A DNA stretch of 64,000 nt from the NCBI GenBank assembly GCA_965653565.1, contig CBFHAI010000018.1, forward strand, positions 14,103-78,102, written 5' to 3'. This document shows positions 25,850 through 35,083 of this stretch, piece after piece; the stretch's first letter is position 1, and every line of letters starts with the position of its first letter. Source of the DNA: JALCLA01 sp965653565 (GTDB lineage: Bacteria > Pseudomonadota > Gammaproteobacteria > Xanthomonadales > Xanthomonadaceae). The notes beneath the pieces were generated by a model. The model searched no databases and was not told the origin of the DNA. It saw only the letters and a list, made by a program, of their open reading frames with translations. The position numbers and the translations under genes were made by a program.

Positions 25850-27598
25850 ATGAGCTTGCGTTCGATGTTGTTGTTCGCGCTGTCGATCCTGCTGCTCGGC
25901 GCCGCGCCGTCCGCCGTGTACGCGCAGTGGGTCTGGCGCGATGGCCCGATCGAATACCTGGCCGGCTGCGATGCCAACTACAGTCCGCCGCTGTGCCAGC
26001 AAAACGGCGCCGGTTTCTACATGTCGCAGGCCTGGGATCCGGGCCAGGGATTGCCGCGGGCCAACACCAACGTGTTCTACGTCAAGGTGTACATGCAGGG
26101 CATCGTCAGCGGTGCGCGCTTCGTCGCGCCGTACTTCATTCCGCCGCCGGGCACGGTGCTTTTCGCGAATCCGCAGATCGCGCCGGTGCGCTGTTTCTAC
26201 TCCAAGCGCACCGGCGGCAACCTGATCGAGTTCACCAACAGCACCGTGGTCGACGACAGCGTGCCGGGCGGTTTCTACGTGATCGGCGGCTGTCCGCAGG
26301 CGCCTTATCCGGAATCCAACTTTTCCGGCCGCACCGGCTTTCGCCTGGTGCGCAATTGCAACTACCCCGGCGCATCGCACGATTGCGGTTTGAACTGGCC
26401 GATGGGGAGCGGCGCCGGTTATGAATTCTGGGTGCCGATCTATGTGACCCGCGCAATGGACGGTTTGAGCGAGAGCGATCGCTTCATCTGGCCGATCACC
26501 GTGCTCGATGGATTCGCCGGCATCAACTGGGTTTATCCGAGCCTGCCGTTGTACGCCTCGCCGGAGAATCTGCCGCCGGCGTCGGCCGATATGCGTGGGC
26601 TGCTGCAACAAGGCAACGGTGCCGCGGGACGTACATTGGTCGAAGGCCAATGCATCAACGGCGGCCCCAATCCGGCGAGCAATGCGCGCTGCCAGTTCGG
26701 CGGTCTACCGGCCGGTGCGATCGTCGAATGCGATCCGCCGACGCTGCCGGTGGCGTCGCTGGCGAGCGGACGATCGATCGCCTGCAGCGCGGATTTCCCG
26801 ACGCCGGCCGCGCCCCTGATGCTATCGCTGCAGGCAAGCTCCGATACCACCGACAGCGCGACGGGCAACAACACCGCCACCGTGCAGATCGTGCCGCCGG
26901 CAAGGTCGGCGAACCTGCGCGCCAGCTTGACGCAGGGCACGGGTGCGAGCGGCGTTACGCGCGTGGACGGGCTGTGCCTCAACGACGGCCCGGATGCAGC
27001 GATCAACGCGACGTGCGCGTTCACGCTGCTGCCGCCGAACGCGACGGTCAGTTGCACGCCGGCGGCGCTGCCGGTGGCGTCGCTGGCGTCGGGCGCTTCG
27101 ATCGCCTGCGTTGCGCAGTATCCAAATTTGACGACCGCATCCACGGTGCGCTTGCAGGCGCGCTCGGACACCACCGACGCGCAGACCGAAAACAACACCG
27201 CCGCGCTCGAAATTCCGGCGCCGCCGCCACCGCCGGCGTCGGCCGATCTGCGCACCGGCCTGTCGCTGGGTGCAGGCTCGCCGGGCCGCACTTTGTTGCT
27301 CGGCCACTGCACGAATCACGGCCCGGACGCCGCCCAGAATGTCGCATGCGCGTATCGCGGCTTGCCCGCCGCCGCCACCGTCAACTGCAACCCGGGCAGC
27401 CCGCAGGCCTCGCTGCCGGCCAACCAATCGATCGCCTGCCGCGCCGATTTCCCCAACCAGAGCCAGCCGCTGTCGGTGACGATCGAAGCCGCCTCGCCCA
27501 CTGCCGATCCGACGCCGGCGAACGATGCCGTGGTGATCGAAGTTCCGCCGCAAGGCGATCTGCCGCCGCTGCTGCGTGACGGGTTCGAGTCGGAGTGA
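25850..27598 (+). CDS. Exported protein with three DUF11-like repeats and GFE tail
   Basis: 582 residues. A signal peptide ends at AVYAQ. Residues about 25-245 form a Cys-containing domain I do not recognise. Three repeats of about 95 residues follow (each starting SADxRxxL or SANLRASL and containing G-x-C-x-N-x-GP, LPVASLASG.SIAC and SDTTD..T.NNTA), like the DUF11/CARDB-type beta-sandwich repeats of surface proteins. The C-terminus is LLRDGFESE. The repeats suggest a surface or secreted structural protein; no enzymatic motif is seen. Confidence 0.75.
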   Translation: MSLRSMLLFALSILLLGAAPSAVYAQWVWRDGPIEYLAGCDANYSPPLCQQNGAGFYMSQAWDPGQGLPRANTNVFYVKVYMQGIVSGARFVAPYFIPPPGTVLFANPQIAPVRCFYSKRTGGNLIEFTNSTVVDDSVPGGFYVIGGCPQAPYPESNFSGRTGFRLVRNCNYPGASHDCGLNWPMGSGAGYEFWVPIYVTRAMDGLSESDRFIWPITVLDGFAGINWVYPSLPLYASPENLPPASADMRGLLQQGNGAAGRTLVEGQCINGGPNPASNARCQFGGLPAGAIVECDPPTLPVASLASGRSIACSADFPTPAAPLMLSLQASSDTTDSATGNNTATVQIVPPARSANLRASLTQGTGASGVTRVDGLCLNDGPDAAINATCAFTLLPPNATVSCTPAALPVASLASGASIACVAQYPNLTTASTVRLQARSDTTDAQTENNTAALEIPAPPPPPASADLRTGLSLGAGSPGRTLLLGHCTNHGPDAAQNVACAYRGLPAAATVNCNPGSPQASLPANQSIACRADFPNQSQPLSVTIEAASPTADPTPANDAVVIEVPPQGDLPPLLRDGFESE

Positions 27599-27658
27599 GA
27601 CGAAAAAACAGCGGTATGGCCGGCGCCGACGCGAGGCATGAAAATCGGACACGCCGAC

Positions 27659-27698
27659 CGGTAAATTCGAGGTAAACAGCATCCCGGTGAATTTACCG
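27659..27698. repeat. 10-bp perfect inverted repeat with a 20-bp loop
   Basis: CGGTAAATTC and GAATTTACCG face each other in the 249-bp gap between two + strand genes, about 60 bp after the upstream stop. No poly-T follows. It could be an operator for the ARPP-1-type gene or a weak terminator. Confidence 0.4.
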
Positions 27699-27746
27699 AA
27701 TTTCGTCTGGATCGATTTCGGTAGCGCTTTAGCCTGACGGTACTTC

Positions 27747-27778
27747 CCGCGAGCCGGCTTTCAATCGCCGGCTCGCGG
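27747..27778. terminator. 12-bp GC-rich hairpin without T-run
   Basis: CCGCGAGCCGGC pairs perfectly with its complement over an 8-base loop. It lies 70 bp before the next start codon. With no T-run it is more likely an mRNA 5' structure or a dispersed palindrome than an intrinsic terminator. Confidence 0.4.
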
Positions 27779-27847
27779 CGAAAAGACCGCAGCGAGTGCG
27801 CAAGCGCTCCTGCTTCCGCTGCACCAGCGAAGCCAGAGGAGCACGAA

Positions 27848-28858
27848 ATGACTACCTGCCGAAATCTAGGAATCGCCTTCCTGCTGACCCTGTCGGCGGC
27901 TGCAATCCCGTCCGACGCGAGCGCCGCGTCCGCCTATCGCGTCACAGGACCGGCGTCGCACAAGAACCTGTCGGTGTTCCTGATCCACGGCGAGAGCCAG
28001 GCCGATCAGAAAGACATTCTCACCTTGCAGGAAGCGATGGAACAGGGCGTGTTGACGGTGCATGAAACATCGAGCGTCAACGAACTGGTGGTCGAGAACA
28101 AATCCTCCAGGCACGAAGTTTTCATTCAATCGGGCGATATCGTCAAAGGCGGCAAGCAGGATCGCGTGCTGTCGGTGGATATCATCGTGCCGGCCGGTTC
28201 GGGCAAGATGGCGATCGAAGCCTTCTGCGTCGAAGCCGGCCGTTGGCAACAGCGCGGCGAGGAGAATGCCGGACAGTTTTCGTCATCGAAAGAACGCATC
28301 GTCTCGAAAGAGTTGAAGCTCGCCGCCGGCAAGGAACGCTCGCAGACCGAAGTCTGGAAGAAGGTCAGCGAGACGCAGGAGAAACTCAGCGCGAATGTCG
28401 GCGCCAGCGTCAACGCCGACGCCTCGGCGACCAGCCTGCAACTGAGCCTCGAGAACGGCCAGGTGGCCGCGAGCGTCGACGACTACGTGAAGGCGCTGGC
28501 GGGCATCGTGGACGGCAAGGACGATGTCATCGGCTACGCCTTCGCGATCAACGGCAAGATCAACAGCGCCGACGTCTATGCATCGAGCGATCTGTTCAAG
28601 AAACTCTGGCCGCGTCTGGTGAAGGCTTCGGCCACGGAAGCGGTGGCCGAGTCGAACGCACCCGTGAGCAGCACGCTGGTTGAAATCGAAGATGTCGTGG
28701 CGTTTCTCGACCAGGCCAACGCCGGCAAGTCCGAAGAGCGCGAGATCACCTCGCGCATCAAACTCGTCACGCGCGAAAACACCGACGACATCGTTTTCGA
28801 ATCGCACGACGCCAAGAGCGACAAGATGCTTCATCGCAGCTACGTGAAGAAGCAATGA
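27848..28858 (+). CDS. Exported ARPP-1/DUF6569 family protein
   Basis: 336 residues with a signal peptide (LGIAFLLTLSAAAIPSDASA). The mature part shows the ARPP-1-type pattern: NLSVFLIHGES, LTLQEAMEQGVLTVHET, VNELVVENKSSRHEVFIQSGDIVKGGKQDRVL, DIIVPAGSG and IEAFCVEAGRW, then VIGYAFAINGKI near residue 235. ARPP-1 was named from association with ADP-ribosylglycohydrolase and rhodanese-phosphatase genes; none is nearby, and no reaction is known for this exported form. The ATG follows GAGGAGCACGAA, a good ribosome site. Confidence 0.8.
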   Translation: MTTCRNLGIAFLLTLSAAAIPSDASAASAYRVTGPASHKNLSVFLIHGESQADQKDILTLQEAMEQGVLTVHETSSVNELVVENKSSRHEVFIQSGDIVKGGKQDRVLSVDIIVPAGSGKMAIEAFCVEAGRWQQRGEENAGQFSSSKERIVSKELKLAAGKERSQTEVWKKVSETQEKLSANVGASVNADASATSLQLSLENGQVAASVDDYVKALAGIVDGKDDVIGYAFAINGKINSADVYASSDLFKKLWPRLVKASATEAVAESNAPVSSTLVEIEDVVAFLDQANAGKSEEREITSRIKLVTRENTDDIVFESHDAKSDKMLHRSYVKKQ

Positions 28859-28864
28859 GGGCAC

Positions 28865-28969
28865 GTAGCCCGGCGTGACGGTTTCCCGCACGGTGCGCCT
28901 GCATCCAGGCTACGAGAATGCGACCCCGCATCCGTAGCCTGGGTGCAACGAAGCGGAATCCGGGACCGG
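28865..28969. repeat. Pair of inverted REP-like units
   Basis: Two units face each other: 28865-28913 reads GTAGCCTGGATGCAGGCG on the minus strand, and 28933-28969 reads GTAGCCTGGGTGCAACGAAG on the plus strand. GTAGCC(T/C)GGxTGCA...GGAATCCGGG units are REP-like palindromic elements common between genes of xanthomonads and pseudomonads. They lie after the ARPP-1 gene. Confidence 0.7.
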
Positions 28970-29158
28970 CGTGACGCACCAGCCGCCGATCCAGACCCTG
29001 AATCGGCGGGTTTTCACGCTTCGGCGACCGGCGCCGCCTGTTGTATGGTCGCGTCTTCGCGCTCACCGGCGCAGCGGTCTGGACCACGCAATGAAACCCG
29101 AGAAACTTGCACCGATCGATCCCGGCAGCGAACCCATCGGCACACGGGAGCACCGCCG

Positions 29159-29716
29159 ATGAGCACGATCACTGCCGCCTCGGTCGTCGATTTCTGGCGC
29201 GGTGCCGGAGTGCAGCAATGGTTCGGCAAATCCGACGCCTTCGACGCGGAAATCCGCCGCCGCTTCGAGGCCGCGCACCATGCCGCCGCGCGCGGCGAAC
29301 ATGACGACTGGGCCGCGACGCCCGATGGCGCGCTCGCCTTGTTGCTGCTGCTCGATCAGTTTCCGCGCAATCTTTTTCGCGGCTCGGCGCATGCCTATGC
29401 CACCGATCCGAAAGCCCGCGCCATCGCGCACGATGCGATCGAAGCCGGCCACGATCGAAAAGCCGAACCCGCGCTGCAGTCGTTTTTCTACCTGCCCTTC
29501 GAGCACTCGGAAGCGATCGACGACCAGCGTCGCGCCGTGGCGCTCACGAAAGAACTGCGCGAACGCACCGGCGATGCCGAATCGCTCAAGTGGGCGCAAT
29601 TGCATCTGGAAATCATCGAGCGATTCGGACGCTTCCCGCACCGCAACGCGGCGCTCGGGCGCACGCCGACGCCTGCCGAGCGGGCATTTCTCGATGACGG
29701 GGGATTCGCCGGGTAG
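29159..29716 (+). CDS. DUF924 family protein
   Basis: 185 residues, cytoplasmic and mainly helical. DUF924 features: VVDFWRGAGVQQWFGKSDAFDAEIRRRF at the start, LALLLLLDQFPRNLFRGSA, LQSFFYLPFEHSEAIDDQ and IERFGRFPHRNAALGR. The family is widespread and has a TPR-like helical fold; its role is unknown. The ATG at 29159 has GGGAG nine bases upstream. It is a single gene. Confidence 0.92.
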   Translation: MSTITAASVVDFWRGAGVQQWFGKSDAFDAEIRRRFEAAHHAAARGEHDDWAATPDGALALLLLLDQFPRNLFRGSAHAYATDPKARAIAHDAIEAGHDRKAEPALQSFFYLPFEHSEAIDDQRRAVALTKELRERTGDAESLKWAQLHLEIIERFGRFPHRNAALGRTPTPAERAFLDDGGFAG

Positions 29717-29858
29717 CGCAGAACCGCGCTGAAAATCGGAAGCTGCGGCGCGGTCGTAGCCAGGGGCGTACGGCGATCGGGAGTTGCGGACCGCGCGGGC
29801 GGGAGCGATCGATGAAACCGGCTTGCAGGCCGATGTGGCGGGCCTTGAGCCGCGGCGT

Positions 29859-29885
29859 CCAACCGGCGCGCGCAGCGCCGGCTGG
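29859..29885. terminator. Hairpin between convergent transcripts
   Basis: CCAACCGGCGC faces GCGCCGGCTGG over a 5-base loop with one mismatch. It lies after the DUF924 gene and, on the minus strand, just after the possible 23-codon micro-gene. No T-run follows. Confidence 0.35.
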
Positions 29886-29899
29886 TGCCTGGATGCGAC

Positions 29900-29971
29900 T
29901 TAGAGCTTGCTGCGCGAGCGGAAGTTGCTGCGGAGGCGGTTCTTGCGGCGGCGCAGGCGGGCGAGTTTCAT
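29900..29971 (-). CDS. Possible 23-residue Arg/Lys-rich micro-protein
   Basis: An ATG at 29971 opens a 23-codon frame, MKLARLRRRKNRLRS followed by NFRSRSKL, closed by TAA. The composition resembles very small ribosome-associated or nucleic-acid-binding proteins, but I recognise no family. AAGG lies about 14 bases upstream, too far for a strong ribosome site. It is downstream of the M20 peptidase on the same strand and followed by a hairpin. It could be chance in GC-rich DNA. Confidence 0.25.
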   Translation of the reverse strand: MKLARLRRRKNRLRSNFRSRSKL

Positions 29972-30045
29972 CGGGAAGGGACCTTGGTGGGGTGTAAGGG
30001 GGCGGGATTGTCGCACAGCGCCGGATTTCGCGCTTTTTGCCCGGA

Positions 30046-31620
30046 TTACCGCCCCGCCGCCGCGTGCGGATCCGCTTCCGAATCGGGCAACTGCATCACC
30101 GCCGCCATCGTCGCGATGCCGTCCCACAGCGCGCCCACGCGCAGATTCTCGTTTTCGGCGTGCTGGTTGTTGTCGGGATTGGCCAGCGGAATCACCAAGG
30201 TCGGCGCGCCGGTGTGTTCGGTGATCACGCTCAGCGGCAGGCTGCCGCCCAGCGTCGGCGTGAGCAGCAGCGAATCGCCGGCCACGCGCCGCATCGCGAC
30301 GGCGACATCGCGCGCCAGCGGCAAGTCCATCGAAGTGCGCGACGCCGGATAGCCGCCGGGCTGCAGCACCGCGCTCACCAGTTTGTCGTGCGTGCTGCGT
30401 TCCAGATCGGTGGGGGCGCGGTCGAGCACGTGCCAGCCTTGCTTCTTCAGATGCGCGAGGAGACGGTCGAACTGGCCCTGCACGGTGTTGCCCTTCACCA
30501 GCCGCAGGTCGAGCGTGGCCTGCGCCTGCGTGGGGATGACATTGCGCGCCTGCGCGCCGACATCGGCGGCGCGGATGCCGTTGATATTGAGCGACGGCAG
30601 ATTGACCGCTTCGGCCAGCGACACGCCGCGCATCTCGCCACCGGTGAGGCCGAGATCGCGCAGCAGCGCGGCTTCGTCGTCCGGCGCCTGCGCCAGGGCG
30701 GCGAGTTCGGCCGGCCCAAGCGGTTCGACACCGTCGTACCAGCCGGCCACCGCGACGCGACCGTCCTCGTCCTTCAGCGACGCCAGCAACTGCGCCAGCC
30801 GCAGCGCGGGATTGGCCACGAAATTGCCGTAATGGCCGCTGTGCAGCGGCCGGCGCGGACCGTGCACCGTGAGGTCGACATTGGCATCGCCGCGCACGCC
30901 GAACACCAGTTGCCGGCGCCCGCTCAGATGCACCGGACCATCGCAGATCAGCCACGCGTCGGCCTTCAACGCCTCCGCATGCAGACGCAGCAACTCCGCC
31001 AGATGCGGCGAGCCCTGCTCTTCCTCGCCGTCGAAAAAGAAAACCAGGTTCGCGCTGGGCACGCCGCCGGCCGCGCGCAACGCATCGACTGCCGCCAGCA
31101 AGGCGAACACGCCGGCCTTGTCGTCCGATGCAGAACGCGCGTACAGCCGCGCATCGTCATCGACCGGCGCAGCGCGATCGCGCTCGACGATTTCCGGCGC
31201 CACGTCGAGCCGGCCTTTGCGCCACACCGGCGTCCACGGATCGCTCGCCCACTCGCTCGCATCGACGGGCTGTCCGTCGTAATGCGCATACAGCACCAAC
31301 GTGCGCCGCGCGCCGGGGACGCGCCACTCACCGATCACCGCAGGCGGTGCCTGGCCGTCGGCCGTTTCGAGCAAGCGCGGCGCGAGGCCGCGGCGTTGCA
31401 TCATCGACATCAGCAGGTCGGCGTTGCGGCGTGTCGCCGCGACATCCGTCGCGACATTCGGCAATCGCAGGAAGGCTTCGAGTTCGTCGAGCAGCGGATG
31501 CTGGTTGGCATCGACCCAGTGGCGCACGTCGGCCGGCGCCAGCGGCGCATCGTTTGCGGCCACGGCGACCGGCAAAAAAGCCGCCAGCAACAACGCGGTG
31601 AACCCCTTCGCTGCGCGCAT
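30046..31620 (-). CDS. Exported M20-family metallopeptidase
   Basis: 524 residues with a signal peptide (FTALLLAAFLPVAVAA). Metal-site motifs of the M20 family are intact: LYAHYDGQPVD (His), ARSASDDKAG (bridging Asp), FFDGEEEQGSPH (catalytic and metal Glu), and a late His in NNQHAENENLR. The dimerisation-domain insert lies at about residues 235-420 (PLHSGHYG). Members are di- or tripeptidases and carboxypeptidases; this one is periplasmic or secreted and probably acts on short peptides. It is convergent with DUF924 and divergent from the delta-60 protein. Confidence 0.9.
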   Translation of the reverse strand: MRAAKGFTALLLAAFLPVAVAANDAPLAPADVRHWVDANQHPLLDELEAFLRLPNVATDVAATRRNADLLMSMMQRRGLAPRLLETADGQAPPAVIGEWRVPGARRTLVLYAHYDGQPVDASEWASDPWTPVWRKGRLDVAPEIVERDRAAPVDDDARLYARSASDDKAGVFALLAAVDALRAAGGVPSANLVFFFDGEEEQGSPHLAELLRLHAEALKADAWLICDGPVHLSGRRQLVFGVRGDANVDLTVHGPRRPLHSGHYGNFVANPALRLAQLLASLKDEDGRVAVAGWYDGVEPLGPAELAALAQAPDDEAALLRDLGLTGGEMRGVSLAEAVNLPSLNINGIRAADVGAQARNVIPTQAQATLDLRLVKGNTVQGQFDRLLAHLKKQGWHVLDRAPTDLERSTHDKLVSAVLQPGGYPASRTSMDLPLARDVAVAMRRVAGDSLLLTPTLGGSLPLSVITEHTGAPTLVIPLANPDNNQHAENENLRVGALWDGIATMAAVMQLPDSEADPHAAAGR

Positions 31621-31784
31621 CGCAAGCTCGCTTTTTCGTCGACCGGTGCCCGCATGGTAGCTGCCGCCCGGCCCGCTGTGGGACGCGTCTTAGGCCGGAT
31701 CGCCGCGCCGATGATCCCTGACCCGGTTCCGTCGCGTACGTCTGCCACAAGGACGCACACGCGCCGCTTTCGGATTCCGCCATC

Positions 31785-33212
31785 ATGTTTCGATCACTGA
31801 TCGCCCTGCTCGCACTCGCCTGCGCATCGACTGCCTACGCGCAAGGTTCCGGCGCGCTCGATACCCGCTACGGCGAGCGCGGACGCGTGCTGCTGGACTA
31901 TTTCGGCCCCGCGCAGCCGGAAGACCCGCTGGTGGACGCCACCGCCGTCGACCCGCACGGGCGCCTGCTGTTCGGCGGCACGCCGAAGCGCGAAGGCACC
32001 TACGTGACGGACACTGCCACCGTGCTGCGGCTCACGCCGCTCGGCGAACTGGATACTTCGTTCGGCACCGGCGGCTATGTCGAGATGCAACCGGTGTTTC
32101 CGTTCGAGGGCGGCGAGACGCGCCTGACGGCGATGGCAACGACGGACGACGCGCGCGTGCTGGTGCTGTTCCAGTATCACGCCTCCGACTCGCTCAACGG
32201 CATGCGCTCGCGCCTGTGCCGGCTCACCACCAGCGGCGCACTCGATCCGGAATTCGGCACCGACGGTTGCAGCTTCGTCGAGTTCAATCCGGAGGCCGGT
32301 TTCGAGCGAACCGTCGACATGGCACTCGACGACGACGGCGACATCGCGATTCTCGGCCTCACCGAATCTGTCCCGCCGGGCGAGTTCCTCGACGTAGTCG
32401 CGCGCTTCAACTCGGACGGCTCGCGCGACTTCTGCTTCAACGATGTCACCTGCACCTTCGGCGGCCACGCCTACCCCGAAGTGCCCGCCACCGACCTGTC
32501 GCTCGCCGAGCAACTGACATTCGCGCCGGACGGCCGCATCCTCATCGCCTACACCGGCAGCGCGGAAGGCGAGAACGACGGCGACTGGTGGGTGGGCCGC
32601 CTGCTGCCGACCGGTGCCATCGATACCGATTTCAACCTCGACGGTTATGCCCGCGCCGGACTCGAGAACCACGCCATCCTCAATTACCGGGTGGAGGATC
32701 TGATCGTGCGCGACAACGGCCGCGTGATCGTCGCCGGCGAAACCAAGGGAACGTTCGGCAACCAGATCACGCTGGTGCAGTTCGATACCGACGGCAATGT
32801 CGACGCCGGCTTCGCCGGCGACGGCCGCCTCGACACCTTCATCAGCGACGTCAACCAGTACGAAAGCGCACCGCACCTGGCGCTGCAGGGCGATGGCAAA
32901 CTGCTGGTCGCCGGCAGTTCATCGGTGCAGAGCGTCGGCTTTCGCGCCGGCTTGATACGACTGCTACCCGACGGCGAAACCGACGACGATTTCGGCTTCG
33001 ATGGCCGCCGCTACATCGGCTACCTCGACGACGCCGAAGACGGCACCGCCGATTTCATAGCGCGCGACATCGTGGCGGGCGTGCACGTCGTGAACGGGCG
33101 AATCTTCGTCGGCGGTTATTACTTCCACCTCAACGACCAGGATCGCTACTACGCCGCCTTGGCTATCGGCGAGGACGATGTGTTTCGCGATGGGTTCGAG
33201 ACGGCTGATTAA
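31785..33212 (+). CDS. Exported delta-60 repeat beta-propeller-like protein, GFE tail
   Basis: 475 residues with signal peptide MFRSLIALLALACASTAYA. The mature part is a run of repeats of about 55-60 residues of the delta-60 type, each with an LxxxGxLDxxFGxxG pattern (GALDTRYGERG, GELDTSFGTGG, GALDPEFGTDG, GAIDTDFNLDG, GNVDAGFAGDG, GETDDDFGFDG) and IxVAG strands. Such repeats are thought to form beta-propellers. The C-terminus is VFRDGFETAD, the GFE tail seen on other exported proteins here. The role is unknown; surface or extracellular. Confidence 0.85.
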   Translation: MFRSLIALLALACASTAYAQGSGALDTRYGERGRVLLDYFGPAQPEDPLVDATAVDPHGRLLFGGTPKREGTYVTDTATVLRLTPLGELDTSFGTGGYVEMQPVFPFEGGETRLTAMATTDDARVLVLFQYHASDSLNGMRSRLCRLTTSGALDPEFGTDGCSFVEFNPEAGFERTVDMALDDDGDIAILGLTESVPPGEFLDVVARFNSDGSRDFCFNDVTCTFGGHAYPEVPATDLSLAEQLTFAPDGRILIAYTGSAEGENDGDWWVGRLLPTGAIDTDFNLDGYARAGLENHAILNYRVEDLIVRDNGRVIVAGETKGTFGNQITLVQFDTDGNVDAGFAGDGRLDTFISDVNQYESAPHLALQGDGKLLVAGSSSVQSVGFRAGLIRLLPDGETDDDFGFDGRRYIGYLDDAEDGTADFIARDIVAGVHVVNGRIFVGGYYFHLNDQDRYYAALAIGEDDVFRDGFETAD

Positions 33213-33248
33213 GCAGTCTGAAGTCACCGTATCCCGCCGTTGGCGAGT

Positions 33249-33292
33249 CCGCCGGCAACTGCGCAAAAAGCTTCGCGCACTATTGCCGGCGG
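33249..33292. terminator. Nested hairpin between convergent genes
   Basis: CCGCCGGCAA and TTGCCGGCGG form a perfect 10-bp outer stem with a small TGCGC/GCGCA stem inside. It lies 37 bp after the delta-60 gene and 75 bp before the end of the convergent hydrolase gene, so it may terminate both; no T-run is present. Confidence 0.5.
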
Positions 33293-33366
33293 TCATGTCA
33301 TATCGGAAGTTGCGACGTACTCGTGCATCACTCCAAGCCCGACCAGCTGAAGTCGTAAACGACCGC

Positions 33367-34353
33367 TCAGTGCTCGCTCAGCGCAGCATCCAGCGCCGCG
33401 AGGAAGCCTATTTCATCCTCGATGTGCGGGATATGGCCGACGCCGGGCAATCGCGAAAAACTGCGCGCGTTGGTGAGTTGTGCAAGCATCTCGCCTTGCG
33501 CGATCGGTGTCACCGTGTCGGCTTCGCCCCAGATCAGTGACACCGGCACGGCGATGTCGCGCAAAGCTTCCGAACGACGGCTAAGCGCGCCATCGTCGGT
33601 GGCGAACAACGCGGGCAACCACGCCGCATAGGCCGCGGTCGTGCCGCGACGACGCATCGGTTGGCGGATCGTATCCAGCCAGGGTGCCGCGGCGTCCTTG
33701 CGTGCCAGCATCGAACGCAGCAGCGCACCGATCGCCATCGGATTGGTCATGCTCGCAGCGACGATAGGCTCGGCGATCAGACGTTGCTGCAACGCGCTGT
33801 CGAGCGCGCCCGGCGGTTCGGAGGCATCCAACCGACCCAGCGCTGCGTCGACGAACACGACGCTGCGCACTTGTTGCGGCGCCCGCAAGGCAAGCTCCGC
33901 CACCGCACCGGCACCGAAACTGTGCCCCACCACGATCGCCGGCTGCCGTGCTTCATGCTGCAACACCTCGGCCAGGCGCGACGCCTGGCTGACGCGATCG
34001 TAGCGACGCTGCTCGTCGTGCTCGGAGTAACCGAACGGCGGCATGTCGACCGCGATCACGCGCCAACCACGCACCGCCAGATGCTCGCTCACCTTGCCCC
34101 AGAAACCGCTCCATCCCGCCGTGCCATGCACCAGCAGGATCGGCGGCCCGTCCGCGGGCCCCGACACTTGCACCGCCACCACGCCGAGCGGCGTCGCCAC
34201 CAGACGACTTTCGATCGGATGCCCGTCGTCGGTCTCGCGAAACTCAGCGGCGATGCGAAAACCGACCAGCACCAATGCCACGACATACACGAACACACCG
34301 ATGATCAGACCGATGCGTCTGGCGACTCGGACGAAATTGTTTTTGTTGGCCAT
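33367..34353 (-). CDS. Membrane-anchored alpha/beta hydrolase
   Basis: 328 residues. One N-terminal membrane anchor (IGLIIGVFVYVVALVLVGF) precedes an alpha/beta-hydrolase fold: ILLVHGTAG oxyanion loop, nucleophile elbow VVGHSFGAGA, acid in IWGEADTVTP and His in PGVGHIPHIED. All three catalytic residues are present. The substrate is unknown; the layout is that of haloperoxidase/esterase-like hydrolases facing the periplasm. Single gene, convergent with the delta-60 gene. Confidence 0.88.
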   Translation of the reverse strand: MANKNNFVRVARRIGLIIGVFVYVVALVLVGFRIAAEFRETDDGHPIESRLVATPLGVVAVQVSGPADGPPILLVHGTAGWSGFWGKVSEHLAVRGWRVIAVDMPPFGYSEHDEQRRYDRVSQASRLAEVLQHEARQPAIVVGHSFGAGAVAELALRAPQQVRSVVFVDAALGRLDASEPPGALDSALQQRLIAEPIVAASMTNPMAIGALLRSMLARKDAAAPWLDTIRQPMRRRGTTAAYAAWLPALFATDDGALSRRSEALRDIAVPVSLIWGEADTVTPIAQGEMLAQLTNARSFSRLPGVGHIPHIEDEIGFLAALDAALSEH

Positions 34354-34549
34354 GCACCACTTTAGTCGATCAAGATCGCGAGCGGCGCAGTTGATGCGTG
34401 GCTTTCCTATGCCCGTTCACCGCTGCAAGCGAACGCCGACACTACTCAGCCACACCGTTTGCGGTTGGCTACCATGGCGACGTTCCATGCTCTCTACCGC
34501 GCGTCACGCCCACGAAACAATCGCCGCCAGTCATCGCTTACTGGAAAGA

Positions 34550-35047
34550 CTAGCGTCGCCTCGATCCGAGCCATGTCGCCAACATCATCAGAGAAGCAAG
34601 GCACCCCAGCGACCAAGCGTTGCTGCTCGGTATGGGCCTCGATTGCGAAGCTACCGCCTGTCCGACAGTGAGCGACACAGTCTGCAACTCTCCGTAGTTG
34701 TCCGGCGACTGCAAAGCACGTCCAATGAGGAGCAACGAATAATTGCCTGCCGCGAGCCCGGGCACCGGCACGCTGAACGTCACCGACGTCGAGCTGCAAT
34801 CCGGCACTTCGAGCCGATCCACGGCCAAACTTACTTGCGAGCCGTTGACCGTGAAAGTGGGCGGAAGGCCCGGAGGATTCGGGAAAAAATCTTCGCAGGT
34901 ATCGTCATCGAAAACGACAAGAAAGGGCTGCCCTGCCGAGAGGGCAACCGGGACTGTGCGCAAGTTGTATTGCGCACAGGCCGGGCCGGCGATGACCCAT
35001 GCCGACACGGCCACAGTGAAGCGCAAGAACGAGGACATGGTCATCAT
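34550..35047 (-). CDS. IP-tail exported paralogue A
   Basis: About 165 residues. A signal peptide ends at GPACA; the mature protein starts QYNLRTVPVALSAGQPF, then DDDTCEDFF, PPGLPPTFTV, VPDCSSTSVTFSVPVPGLAAGNYSLLLIGRALQSPDN. The C-terminus is PIPSSNAWSLG, a hydrophobic segment and GSRRR, the layout of an IPTL-CTERM-like sorting tail. Two conserved Cys may form a disulfide. ATGs at 35047, 35044 and 35038 are all possible. It is the last gene of a same-strand series with three paralogues and a metzincin; 36 bp separate it from paralogue B. Function unknown. Confidence 0.75.
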   Translation of the reverse strand: MMTMSSFLRFTVAVSAWVIAGPACAQYNLRTVPVALSAGQPFLVVFDDDTCEDFFPNPPGLPPTFTVNGSQVSLAVDRLEVPDCSSTSVTFSVPVPGLAAGNYSLLLIGRALQSPDNYGELQTVSLTVGQAVASQSRPIPSSNAWSLGCLASLMMLATWLGSRRR

Positions 35048-35083
35048 TCGACGGGACAGTTCACGCTGCAAGAATCCCATCGG

